13,334 nt of DNA from contig JACPBN010000088.1 in the NCBI GenBank assembly GCA_016180275.1, positions 1-13,334 of the forward strand, written 5' to 3'. The translations under genes and the position numbers were made by a program. This document shows positions 7,603 to 13,126 of this stretch, piece after piece. This stretch comes from Candidatus Woesearchaeota archaeon (GTDB taxonomy: Archaea; Nanobdellota; Nanobdellia; Woesearchaeales; UBA10200). Under the pieces are notes generated by a model. The model ran no database searches and was not told the origin of the DNA. It saw only the letters and a program-made list of their open reading frames with translations. The first letter of the stretch is position 1, and each line of letters opens with the position of its first letter.

Positions 7603-7803
7603 TTACTGGCTTTTGTTGTTTATATGGAAAAAGTTATGCAATCCACACCAGCCAAAAAAGCTTTCAACCAGTGCAATCCATCCAACAGCAGCGATAAGCA
7701 AATTTGCTGCTCCAAGCTGGTACTGCGGAGCCCATGGCCCTAGCCACCAAAAAGCCAGCGCAAATCTCAATATTCGGTCAAGCCTTCCTAGATTTTGTTT
7801 CAT
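7603..7803 (-). CDS. DUF2892-type small inner-membrane protein
   Basis: A 66-residue protein with the layout of the DUF2892 (YgaP C-terminal) family: an N-terminal NLGRLDRILRF motif, two short hydrophobic hairpin helices (about 13-30 and 33-50), and a terminal GWCGLHNFFHIN, matching the family's C-x-L-x-x-x-x-x-I-N end. In bacteria such domains are often attached to, or encoded beside, rhodanese and other sulfur or metal-resistance genes, which suits the thiol-redox neighbourhood. A strong AGGAGG ribosome binding site lies 8 bases before the ATG. Function unknown. Confidence 0.85.
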   Translation of the reverse strand: MKQNLGRLDRILRFALAFWWLGPWAPQYQLGAANLLIAAVGWIALVESFFGWCGLHNFFHINNKSQ

Positions 7804-7862
7804 GTTGTTTGCCTCCTTGAACTTTTAACGGATTTCATCATGTTTAATCTTTATCACCCATT

Positions 7863-8069
7863 TTACAGGCTGATTACATGAGTAAGATAACCACTGATTA
7901 TAAAGATAATGCCGAGTGTTCCCAATACCTGTTCACGTTTCATTTCTTTAAGCACAGATTTATCGATTTTATGCCCTTTTATGACATGCCTATGGACAAG
8001 CAACACAGTAATTGCAATTAAGATCTTTCCAACAACATCAAATGTAGCTCCGACAATAAACCAATTCAT
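7863..8069 (-). CDS. Small membrane protein of unknown function
   Basis: A 68-residue protein with two predicted membrane helices (about 5-25 and 47-66) joined by a basic, His-containing loop (HRHVIKGHKIDKS). Three histidines (26, 28, 33) are in the loop. AAGGA lies about ten bases before the ATG. I do not recognise the family. It lies between the thioredoxin-like gene and the DUF2892 gene on the same strand, with gaps of under 60 bases, so it is likely in the same operon. Confidence 0.7.
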   Translation of the reverse strand: MNWFIVGATFDVVGKILIAITVLLVHRHVIKGHKIDKSVLKEMKREQVLGTLGIIFIISGYLTHVISL

Positions 8070-8126
8070 TTTATTCCCGTCCTTGATTACTTATTATTTT
8101 CAACTAAAAGATCATACATGTTTGTA

Positions 8127-8351
8127 TTATTTTAATGCCAACTCTAATTCTTTTTTGTTTGGGACGCCGCTAAATTCCAGTTTTCCATTTATTACTATCC
8201 CAGGAGCAGACATTACTTGGTATTTCTGCACTATCTCCGGATTCTGTGTTATATCTATAACCTTATATTTAACTTTCATTTCATCTAACATCCTTTTAAC
8301 CCTTGCACAACTTGAGCATCCAGGGGTTGTTAAAATTTCTACTTTTGCCAT
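8127..8351 (-). CDS. Small CxxC thioredoxin/glutaredoxin-like protein
   Basis: A 74-residue minimal thioredoxin fold. It starts MAKVEILTTPGCSSC, with the redox pair C12 and C15, and the expected cis-proline is P50 in SAPGIVING. This size and pattern match the archaeal MTH895-like and thioredoxin_3 groups rather than classical thioredoxins of about 105 residues. There is no signal peptide, so it should act in the cytosol. It lies in the same strand run as a CcdA/DsbD-like membrane protein, which normally takes electrons from such a CxxC protein and passes them outward. That makes it a plausible electron donor, by inference. GGTGAG lies a few bases before the ATG. Confidence 0.88.
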   Translation of the reverse strand: MAKVEILTTPGCSSCARVKRMLDEMKVKYKVIDITQNPEIVQKYQVMSAPGIVINGKLEFSGVPNKKELELALK

Positions 8352-8368
8352 TCTCTCACCTTTTAGAC

Positions 8369-8437
8369 CTATATTCTTTTCGAACTGGTTATTAATCCAT
8401 GAACAACAGAAATGAAAAATAGCAGGATATAACTCAT
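8369..8437 (-). CDS. Possible 22-residue hydrophobic peptide
   Basis: A short frame, MSYILLFFISVVHGLITSSK..., begins two bases after the stop of the YHS gene (TAA-TA-ATG) and ends 18 bases before the thioredoxin-like gene. It would be a single short membrane segment. Position and hydrophobicity are suggestive, but there is no convincing ribosome binding site, and such a short frame could be chance. Confidence 0.25.
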   Translation of the reverse strand: MSYILLFFISVVHGLITSSKRI

Positions 8438-8439
8438 TA

Positions 8440-8601
8440 TTACATCACCAGTTTATTTTTGCCTTTTATAAACTCAGCCGGATTACTTTCAAACGCCCAT
8501 TGGCATGTTGGGCTGCAAAAATAATAAGCCTTGCCTTTGTATTTTTCTTTTGCTGCCTTTTTTTCATCGATTTTCATTCCACATACAGGATCTTTAGCCA
8601 T
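8440..8601 (-). CDS. YHS/TRASH-domain protein
   Basis: A 53-residue stand-alone YHS domain: MAKDPVCGMKID, then YYFCSPTCQWAF and a short basic tail. The three cysteines (7, 28, 32) form the pattern expected to bind a soft metal ion such as Cu(I). The ATG at 8601 is chosen because GGAGGC lies eight bases upstream and because YHS proteins here begin MAKDP; an in-frame ATG at 8628 is inside the preceding small gene. Its start follows the stop of the 36-residue membrane gene by four bases. It may pass metal to the ATPase or protect thiol proteins from it. This is inferred. Confidence 0.85.
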   Translation of the reverse strand: MAKDPVCGMKIDEKKAAKEKYKGKAYYFCSPTCQWAFESNPAEFIKGKNKLVM

Positions 8602-8605
8602 GTTT

Positions 8606-8716
8606 TCAGCCTCCAAATGCTTTTCCAAGCAAAAAACCTGCTAAAAATATGAATACTGCGCCTAAAGCAAGCTTCCATTTTGTGATGGTTATTTCTGTGG
8701 CAGTTGTCATTGTCAT
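8606..8716 (-). CDS. 36-residue single-pass membrane peptide
   Basis: A small gene missed by length-based calling. The ATG at 8716 overlaps the TGA of the CcdA-like gene as ATGA, with GGTGG a few bases upstream, and its TGA (8606-8608) lies four bases before the YHS gene. The product begins with a Thr-rich polar stretch (MTMTTATEITITK) and continues as one membrane helix, WKLALGAVFIFLAGFLLGKAF, ending GG. The tight overlaps on both sides and clean single-pass design are good evidence of a real gene. It could be a subunit or assembly peptide of the CcdA-like transporter, by position only. Confidence 0.7.
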   Translation of the reverse strand: MTMTTATEITITKWKLALGAVFIFLAGFLLGKAFGG

Positions 8717-9894
8717 GGTAAACCACCTTCAATAGCAAGCCATTTCATGGCGCTTAATCCAAAATCAAATAATAGCAGGTCCCAAATAAGGAATATCAGC
8801 AATACTATTAACACTTCCTTTCGTGCTTTTGGATATTTTCTCCAGTACCAGAAAACAGGAAGTAATGTTACTGCAAGATTGAGCCATGCTCCATATTCCA
8901 TGAATGGCACTGGTTTTTCAAACTCATCAATTTCTATGTCAGCTTCGCCAATCATTTTGCCGCCAGCAGCCATGAAAGCAGCGTTCAGGCCTTCATGGAA
9001 AAAACCTCCTTCATACCAAAGATGACCAAAGATGCCATTGAGCAATATGAATGATCCCAATACTACGAGTGCCCATGCAGTAAATTTCTTAATAGATTCT
9101 GATTTCTTAGCAAGCCAACCGATGGTATTAACTCCTAATATTCCTAAAATTGTAAGAAGAAGCAAGGGAACAGCTCTTCCGAGGCCATTAATTGCCATGA
9201 GGGCAGCACCTTGCAGCCAATTGCCACTGGTTGCTGCAAATACAAGAACAACATAAGTGATTGGATTCGGGCAGCCAACTCCTGCATTCCCCAAGAGCAA
9301 ACCAAGCATGAAGACTTTTATGTAATCTCCACGTTCTTGAATAAACTTTGGCATTCTAACATAGCTTGGAAGCTCGAATTTTATAAGTTTCAACTCAGTC
9401 AGGCCAAATATCAGCGATGCAATTCCGGCTAATGAATACATTACTCTTGTTGCAATATCCAAGCCTAAATACTGCCCGATTAATGCTACAACTGCACCAT
9501 AAACAGCCAAGGTTATAATTAGTCCTAAGCCAAAAAGCATGGTCATTGCTATTCCCTTTCTGCCCGCAAGCATAGCAATAGGCACAATAATAAACACTAA
9601 TGGTAATGTGCATGGAAGAACAATGTTCGACACTCCACCAGCAAAGCTGAGTAGCATGGTAGCAGTTGCTTCTGGCGTAGTACTTAAGTAAATAAATGCA
9701 AAAAGAACGATCGCAAAAAGAACAAATGCTGCTATAACAAGGCGAATCCTAAATTTTCTTTGCGCCTCCGGTAGCTCTGTCATTCCAATACTTTTATCAT
9801 TTCTTCCTTTTGATTTTTTCATCATTTTTGTGTTCACGGTTATCCCCTCTTTAAACTTAGCCTTGCAGTTGCTGCTGCAAAAATAATATTGCAT
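8713..9894 (-). CDS. CcdA/DsbD-type thiol-disulfide transporter with broken YHS N-terminus
   Basis: A polytopic membrane protein of the CcdA/DsbD transmembrane family, which carries reducing equivalents from cytosolic thioredoxin-like proteins across the membrane. The two functional cysteines are visible: C95 in LPCTLPL and C208 in GVGCPNP, each in its own three-helix half. After the core comes an acidic loop (about 310-330) and further hydrophobic segments, so it is longer than minimal CcdA (about 190-240 residues). From 9894 the frame begins MQYYFCSSNC, the second half of a YHS domain; the first half is upstream in frame but cut off by TAA at 9928-9930. A GTG at 9837 has a strong GAGGGGA five bases upstream and could be the real start, giving a protein without the YHS remnant. 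Likely partners are the CxxC proteins at 8127-8351 and 12369-12605. Confidence 0.88.
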   Translation of the reverse strand: MQYYFCSSNCKAKFKEGITVNTKMMKKSKGRNDKSIGMTELPEAQRKFRIRLVIAAFVLFAIVLFAFIYLSTTPEATATMLLSFAGGVSNIVLPCTLPLVFIIVPIAMLAGRKGIAMTMLFGLGLIITLAVYGAVVALIGQYLGLDIATRVMYSLAGIASLIFGLTELKLIKFELPSYVRMPKFIQERGDYIKVFMLGLLLGNAGVGCPNPITYVVLVFAATSGNWLQGAALMAINGLGRAVPLLLLTILGILGVNTIGWLAKKSESIKKFTAWALVVLGSFILLNGIFGHLWYEGGFFHEGLNAAFMAAGGKMIGEADIEIDEFEKPVPFMEYGAWLNLAVTLLPVFWYWRKYPKARKEVLIVLLIFLIWDLLLFDFGLSAMKWLAIEGGLP

Positions 9895-9966
9895 GCCGCC
9901 CTTAACAGTGCTAAATTTTGCTTTGTTTTAATCAACTTTCATTCCGCATATTGGGTCTTTCTCCAT
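9862..9966 (-). repeat. YHS-coding segment duplicated at 4044-4148 (copy 2)
   Basis: The partner of the segment at the start of the copper ATPase gene, about 85% identical over 105 bases by eye. At the codon where the ATPase copy has CAG (Gln) this copy has TAA. Confidence 0.8.
9895..9966 (-). pseudogene. First half of the YHS domain, cut off from the CcdA gene by in-frame TAA
   Basis: From the ATG at 9966 the frame reads MEKDPICGMKVD, then TAA (9928-9930), then NKAKFSTVKGGMQYYFCSSNC in the frame of the CcdA-like gene. Compared with the ATPase copy (MAKDPICGMEVDQNK) only the glutamine codon has become a stop. No clear ribosome binding site precedes 9966. Either a nonsense mutation has separated the YHS domain, or the stop is read through, or the base call is wrong. 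Confidence 0.75.
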
Positions 9967-10006
9967 GTTTTATTCTTCTTATTCTTCTGTATCTTCCAAT
10001 ATATGG

Positions 10007-10303
10007 TTATCTGCAGTATTTCTCCAATGATAGATTATGCAGCCATGCAATTATAACGCCGCCTAAAGCTCCGCACATCACTGCCCAAAATAAGCCAATA
10101 ACGCTGCCTGCTAAACTTGCTTCATAGCCAGGGTATAATGTTGCCAGTATATTCAATAACTCTTTGCTTATCCAAAAAAACTTGATATTAGGGGAAATAG
10201 TCAGCACTAGCCCTAACAAAAAAACATATGCTCCCCAAATACTGCCTAAAGATATTGCCAAAGCTTTTGGGCTAAGATAGCCGCATTTCATTGTTTGTTT
10301 CAT
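10007..10303 (-). CDS. Holin-like small membrane protein
   Basis: A 98-residue protein with a short N-terminal cytoplasmic part (SPKALAISLGSIWGAYVFLLG), a first helix at about 14-36, a central LYPGYEASLAGSVIGLFWAV, and a second hydrophobic region ending GALGGVIIAWLHNL. This arrangement resembles small archaeal and bacterial membrane proteins that databases label 'bacteriophage holin'; I know of no lysis function for them in archaea and none is suggested here. Its ATG overlaps the stop of the lycopene-cyclase-domain gene as ATGA, with GGTGAG just upstream, so the two are translationally coupled. Confidence 0.7.
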   Translation of the reverse strand: MKQTMKCGYLSPKALAISLGSIWGAYVFLLGLVLTISPNIKFFWISKELLNILATLYPGYEASLAGSVIGLFWAVMCGALGGVIIAWLHNLSLEKYCR

Positions 10304-10995
10304 GCTCTCACCTTTTTTAGTTTATACCAATTGATATGCTCATAATAGCTTGACCAGAGCATTCCAAAAGTAATAGCATATATTAATTCTTCCAAAGGCA
10401 CGCCTAAAATCAGGATGCCGGTTATTGCAGATAAGTTCCATACCCTCTGGACAATTCCCGGATATGCCAGATTAAATAATAAAAAGAAAATGAAATATAT
10501 GGCAAGAAATATAACTCCTCCTGCCAAAATTTTATCTCTTAGGTCAGGCCTGCACAACATTGCAGCTATTGCTCCCAGAAACATAGCGATGCTTGCTGAA
10601 TATATAGGATTAAGATTTGTAAATAATATTAATGGGAGAAATATAATTATTGGGGAGCTTAGTGCAAGAATATGGAACCTGTGCCTTTTGCTATGCTTCT
10701 CATGCCTGCATATTTTTATATGCTTAATTTTAAACAGGGTTTCATAGGCTATGGCCCCTATTCCGCCGACTGCAAAGCAGAATATAAGGCTTTCGATATC
10801 AAAACCTGTTTTAGCAGCCAGATCAAAAAGTGACGGAGGATTCCAATACTCAGGAACAAATAAAGGCTCTGTCAGGCCAAAAGGCGCAGTAAGGATGCTT
10901 GTCCACAACATCTCTTTTCTTAATGTTGGCTTAACTAGCCAGATAACTGCCCAGATTCCTAATAATATCAATGAAAATATGAGCCATTCGTTCAT
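10300..10995 (-). CDS. Lycopene-cyclase-domain integral membrane protein
   Basis: A 231-residue protein with about six or seven membrane helices. The sequence repeats itself: residues 65-85 (F-D-I-E-S-L-I-F ... Y-E) align with 199-219 (V-P-L-E-E-L-I-Y ... Y-E), a period of 134. Tandem halves with a P-x-E-E motif (PLEE, 200-203) are the mark of the CrtYc/CrtYd lycopene cyclase family, which cyclises carotenoid ends. The first half has DIES in place of P-x-E-E, so catalysis is uncertain. No other carotenoid gene is in the window. A loop at about 92-108 is rich in histidine and arginine with one cysteine (C96). GAGGAA lies several bases before the ATG. Given its place among metal genes, it may do something other than make carotenoids. 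Confidence 0.65.
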   Translation of the reverse strand: MNEWLIFSLILLGIWAVIWLVKPTLRKEMLWTSILTAPFGLTEPLFVPEYWNPPSLFDLAAKTGFDIESLIFCFAVGGIGAIAYETLFKIKHIKICRHEKHSKRHRFHILALSSPIIIFLPLILFTNLNPIYSASIAMFLGAIAAMLCRPDLRDKILAGGVIFLAIYFIFFLLFNLAYPGIVQRVWNLSAITGILILGVPLEELIYAITFGMLWSSYYEHINWYKLKKVRA

Positions 10996-11060
10996 TTTTT
11001 AATTCCTCATCTTATCATATGCATATTTATGTGCCCTTTTTGTTTTATTTTTATGCAATT

Positions 11061-11324
11061 TCAATGGCACTTCTTGCTCTTAAAGTATCTTATATACAAA
11101 GCATAACCTATGATTGACAAGCCCATTATCAAACCTTCGAGAGTATAAGTTTTTGTCATGGTTACTTTTTCAAGCGGATAGCATTTATAATCTGCACCGC
11201 AGTAATTGCCGCTGCCGCAGCTGGCATTGCTTGTGCACTCTTTCTTGGCGCATCCTGCCAAAAATAGGATAAATGCCAACAAAAACAACCTCATGATCTT
11301 TGCAACGATTTTTTTAGGGATCAT
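11061..11324 (-). CDS. Cys-repeat lipoprotein with C-terminal membrane helix
   Basis: An 87-residue protein with a signal-peptide-like N-terminus (basic start, hydrophobic 12-22) and a lipobox LAGC with C25 as the candidate lipidated residue. The mature part holds C30, C36, C42 and C48 at exact C-x5-C-x5-C-x5-C spacing (CTSNASCGSGNYCGADYKC), then a second hydrophobic segment (about 60-79) and a basic tail. It should sit outside the cytoplasm, held at both ends. The four cysteines could form two disulfides or bind a metal. It shares this domain with the gene just upstream, whose stop overlaps its ATG as ATGA. An lgt-like gene is present at 6683-7513. The pattern resembles short Cys-rich repeats seen in many exported proteins; no enzymatic role is evident. 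Confidence 0.8.
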   Translation of the reverse strand: MIPKKIVAKIMRLFLLAFILFLAGCAKKECTSNASCGSGNYCGADYKCYPLEKVTMTKTYTLEGLIMGLSIIGYALYIRYFKSKKCH

Positions 11325-11731
11325 TTTTTCTGTTCATGGCCTGTTGCATGATGCACACTGAGTGTTTGGCTAGGCATATAATGAGCTTGATGATGTGCAT
11401 TGGGATGATGCACATTTGAACCTGATCCTGAAGCTTTTTCTTTTCTCTTCCATGCAAGCAGGATAAATGCGATAATCAATGAGATACTGATGAGGATAAT
11501 TGCACTTGTAAAATCCCGATTCACTTTAGTGGGCATACTATGGCATTTTCTGTCGCTGCCGCAATAGCTGTTGCTGCTACAGTCAGCATTATTGTTGCAT
11601 TCGCCTACATAAGTCAGCTTTATTGCAAATATGAGCGCCCATACAAGCCCAACCACTATAACAATCGGAATTATATGGCACAAAATCCCTTTCTTGTCCA
11701 TTACTGGTAATTTTTTACCTCTTTTGCTCAT
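11321..11731 (-). CDS. Two-helix membrane protein with Cys-repeat domain and His-rich tail
   Basis: From the ATG at 11731 the product is 136 residues: a basic start, a membrane helix (about 18-38), an outer domain with C45, C51, C57 and C63 at exact C-x5-C-x5-C-x5-C spacing (CNNNADCSSNSYCGSDRKC), a second helix (about 75-94), and a cytoplasmic tail with eight histidines (HHPNAHHQAHY and HHATGH, 108-132). The cysteine domain is paralogous to that of the next gene, whose ATG overlaps this stop. The His tail suggests binding of Ni, Zn or Cu inside, with cysteine chemistry outside; this is inference. The start overlaps the end of the YHS gene by 17 bases. An ATG at 11701 is an alternative start, and an upstream in-frame ATG at 11782 lies within the YHS gene. 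Confidence 0.78.
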   Translation of the reverse strand: MSKRGKKLPVMDKKGILCHIIPIVIVVGLVWALIFAIKLTYVGECNNNADCSSNSYCGSDRKCHSMPTKVNRDFTSAIILISISLIIAFILLAWKRKEKASGSGSNVHHPNAHHQAHYMPSQTLSVHHATGHEQKK

Positions 11732-11864
11732 CTTCATACTTCTGCTTGCAATCTTCGCTGCAAAACCATTGGCTATATGCATGAATGCCTGTGCCTTTTG
11801 CCTCTTTCATGCCGCAAACAGGGTCACGCTTTCCAAATAAGCTTTTTAGTTTTTCAACTGCCAT
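11715..11864 (-). CDS. 49-residue YHS/TRASH-domain protein
   Basis: A small gene missed by length-based calling. It begins MAVEKLKSLFGKRDPVCGMK and continues HAYSQWFCSEDCKQKYE, ending in TAA at 11715-11717. The three cysteines (17, 35, 39) have the YHS pattern (CGM, then a hydrophobic residue, F, C-x3-C), so soft-metal binding is likely. It is preceded by a basic, amphipathic N-terminal stretch absent from the other YHS proteins here. It is the first gene after the ArsR-type repressor (75 bases), and its end overlaps the start of the Cys-repeat membrane protein, so these are probably cotranscribed. The ribosome binding site is weak; TATA-like AT-rich sequence precedes it. Confidence 0.82.
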   Translation of the reverse strand: MAVEKLKSLFGKRDPVCGMKEAKGTGIHAYSQWFCSEDCKQKYEDEQKR

Positions 11865-11938
11865 TTTATATCACTTTTTTATTTTTCATAATCATAATTT
11901 ATCTTGAATTTTTAATTTATATTTCATTATATTATTTT

Positions 11939-12262
11939 TCATTTCATCTCTCGCCATGTTACTCCATTGCATTTGCACAGATTCCTGTGATACTTCTCTA
12001 CATGCTCATCTATCAATTTAAGTAATGGCACCATTATCTTTGGCTCAAGAGAGTAAACTCTATGCTTGCCTTTGACTTGCGAAGCTACAAACCCAAATTT
12101 CTTCAATGCTTGCAAACAATGGCTTATCCTGCTCTGCTCACATTCTAGCTTCTTGCATAACTCAGAGACTGTGAGAGGGCCTTTGCTAAGTATGTTGATG
12201 ACGTTCAGCTTGCAGTCATCTGCAAGTATCTTGAAAAAGCTCTTATATGAATTACATATCAT
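11939..12262 (-). CDS. ArsR/SmtB-family metal-responsive repressor
   Basis: A 107-residue winged helix-turn-helix protein of the ArsR/SmtB type. The opening FFKILADDCKLNVINIL is the family's dimer/first-helix pattern, the HTH lies at about 30-53 (LTVSELCKKL, then SRISHCLQALKKFGFV), and the wing is KGKHRVYSL. Candidate metal ligands are C17, C36, C41, C49 in the DNA-binding half and H87, H92, C96, C98 (HVEKYHRNLCKC) at the C-terminus. ArsR proteins repress until a soft or thiophilic metal binds. The CxC next to two histidines suggests an alpha-5 or C-terminal site; which metal cannot be read from sequence. The ATG at 12262 lies about 27 bases after a TATA box, so the message is leaderless. It sits at the head of the YHS/CcdA gene run and likely controls it and itself. 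Confidence 0.92.
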   Translation of the reverse strand: MICNSYKSFFKILADDCKLNVINILSKGPLTVSELCKKLECEQSRISHCLQALKKFGFVASQVKGKHRVYSLEPKIMVPLLKLIDEHVEKYHRNLCKCNGVTWREMK

Positions 12263-12294
12263 ATGAACCTAGAATCATATGAAGTATATAAATG
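12245..12294 (-). promoter_or_regulatory. ArsR promoter with three operator repeats at 16-base period
   Basis: A minus-strand TATA box (TTTATATAC, about 12285-12293) is followed by the start codon at 12262. Read on the plus strand, ATATGAA occurs at 12245, 12261 and 12277, exactly 16 bases apart; the last two are within ATCATATGAA, containing the palindrome TCATATGA. The repeats run from just beside the TATA box, over the expected transcript start and ATG, into the first codons. Binding there would block RNA polymerase, as expected for autoregulation. Confidence 0.7.
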
Positions 12295-12301
12295 TTGCGG
12301 T

Positions 12302-12308
12302 AAAAAAA
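12302..12308 (-). terminator. Oligo-T terminator after the glutaredoxin-like gene
   Basis: Seven consecutive T residues on the minus strand, about 60 bases after the stop at 12369 and just before the ArsR promoter. Oligo-T runs end transcription in archaea, so the glutaredoxin-like gene is probably a separate unit. Confidence 0.45.
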
Positions 12309-12368
12309 CAGCAGTTTGCAAATTAGGACAATTTGATAAATTTAAGAAAATACATATAAAAAATAAAG

Positions 12369-12605
12369 CTACTTTTTCTTGCCAAGAGCGCTGTCAATCG
12401 CTGCCTTGTCAAAGCCCACAATTATCGTTCCGTTTACGTCTAAAACTGGAACTCCCATTTGGCCAGACTTCTCTACCATTTCATTTGCAGCATCCTGGTC
12501 TTCTCCGACATTAATGTCTTGAAATTGAACATTTAATGACTTGAGATAATCTTTTGCCTTGTGGCACCAAGGGCAAGATGTTGTGCTGTAAACTTTGACT
12601 GTCAT
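12369..12605 (-). CDS. Glutaredoxin-like protein
   Basis: A 78-residue glutaredoxin fold: MTVKVYSTTSCPWCHKAK with the redox pair C11 and C14 (CPWC), the cis-proline P53 in MGVPVLDV, and GFD in place of the usual G-F-x glutathione-site turn. It matches the small YruB/NrdH-like group, which is reduced by thioredoxin reductase-like systems rather than glutathione in organisms lacking it. Cytosolic. GGAGGC lies six bases before the ATG. It is upstream of the ArsR gene on the same strand but separated by a likely terminator. It may feed electrons to the CcdA-like protein or reduce metal-stressed thiols; both are inference. Confidence 0.92.
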   Translation of the reverse strand: MTVKVYSTTSCPWCHKAKDYLKSLNVQFQDINVGEDQDAANEMVEKSGQMGVPVLDVNGTIIVGFDKAAIDSALGKKK

Positions 12606-12788
12606 TTTTTTGCCTCCAAATATAAATTTTTAGCTGTTGTTTAATTATTAATGTTTAAGATTATTATCTAAATTTATTGTTTTCCTGTTATAAGGGCTGT
12701 TTTATCTCCTCTGATCCAATTAATTTAATTAACTATAAAAAACTTTTGTTTAACTGCTCTGCTCGGAAAATTCAAAAAATCAAAAGGC

Positions 12789-12797
12789 TTATAAATA
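12789..12797 (+). promoter_or_regulatory. TATA box of the plus-strand gene
   Basis: TTATAAATA at 12789-12797 is about 40 bases before the ATG at 12833. Transcription would start near 12818, leaving a short leader that includes the GGAGAGG ribosome binding site. The rest of 12606-12788, between divergent genes, is AT-rich with a TTAATT-T-AATTAA dyad (12720-12732) and no gene I can support. Confidence 0.55.
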
Positions 12798-12832
12798 GAA
12801 AAAACATTTCTAATCCTAGGAGAGGTGTGTTA

Positions 12833-13087
12833 ATGAATAGTCTTAGCCAGCAAAATCTCAGCTTCAAGAGTTCTAAAGATTACTATGACTATCTCATGTT
12901 TCAAATCCAGGAAAAGCTTGTTGCAATTGACGAATTAAAGTCTGCAAACAAAAGCTTTGATGATGTTCTTTTACAGGTTGCAGAACTGGCTGCTTTTTCT
13001 AAGCTTCTTGCACTGAGTCAGGGAGTTGATGAGCAATTTCTGAATCAAAAGATGGAAGAGTTAAAGGCAAAAGTTGTTAGTAGTTGA
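12833..13087 (+). CDS. Small helical protein of unknown function
   Basis: An 84-residue, cysteine-free, charged protein that looks entirely alpha-helical, with heptad-like hydrophobic spacing (for example about 16-38 and 42-62) and a Lys/Glu-rich C-terminal helix. No motif is recognised. The ATG at 12833 is chosen because GGAGAGGTG lies just upstream and a TATA box lies 40 bases upstream. The frame is open further upstream to 12677, but that stretch lies before the promoter and is not coding. It is the only plus-strand gene and has no obvious link to the metal genes. Confidence 0.75.
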   Translation: MNSLSQQNLSFKSSKDYYDYLMFQIQEKLVAIDELKSANKSFDDVLLQVAELAAFSKLLALSQGVDEQFLNQKMEELKAKVVSS

Positions 13088-13126
13088 AATTCAAATGACA
13101 TATATTCTTATAAAAATAATTAATAT

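Noticed and set aside
10007..10303. Prophage or lysis gene, from the holin-like label
   Set aside because: No other phage gene is near and the gene is translationally coupled to a cellular membrane protein gene.
10999..11070. Possible 23-residue basic peptide from a GTG, ending just before the lycopene-cyclase-domain gene
   Set aside because: Lys/His-rich and well placed, but with no ribosome binding site and too short to separate from chance in A-rich DNA.
12677..12832. Upstream extension of the 84-residue plus-strand gene
   Set aside because: It lies before the TATA box and ribosome binding site and has no protein-like character.
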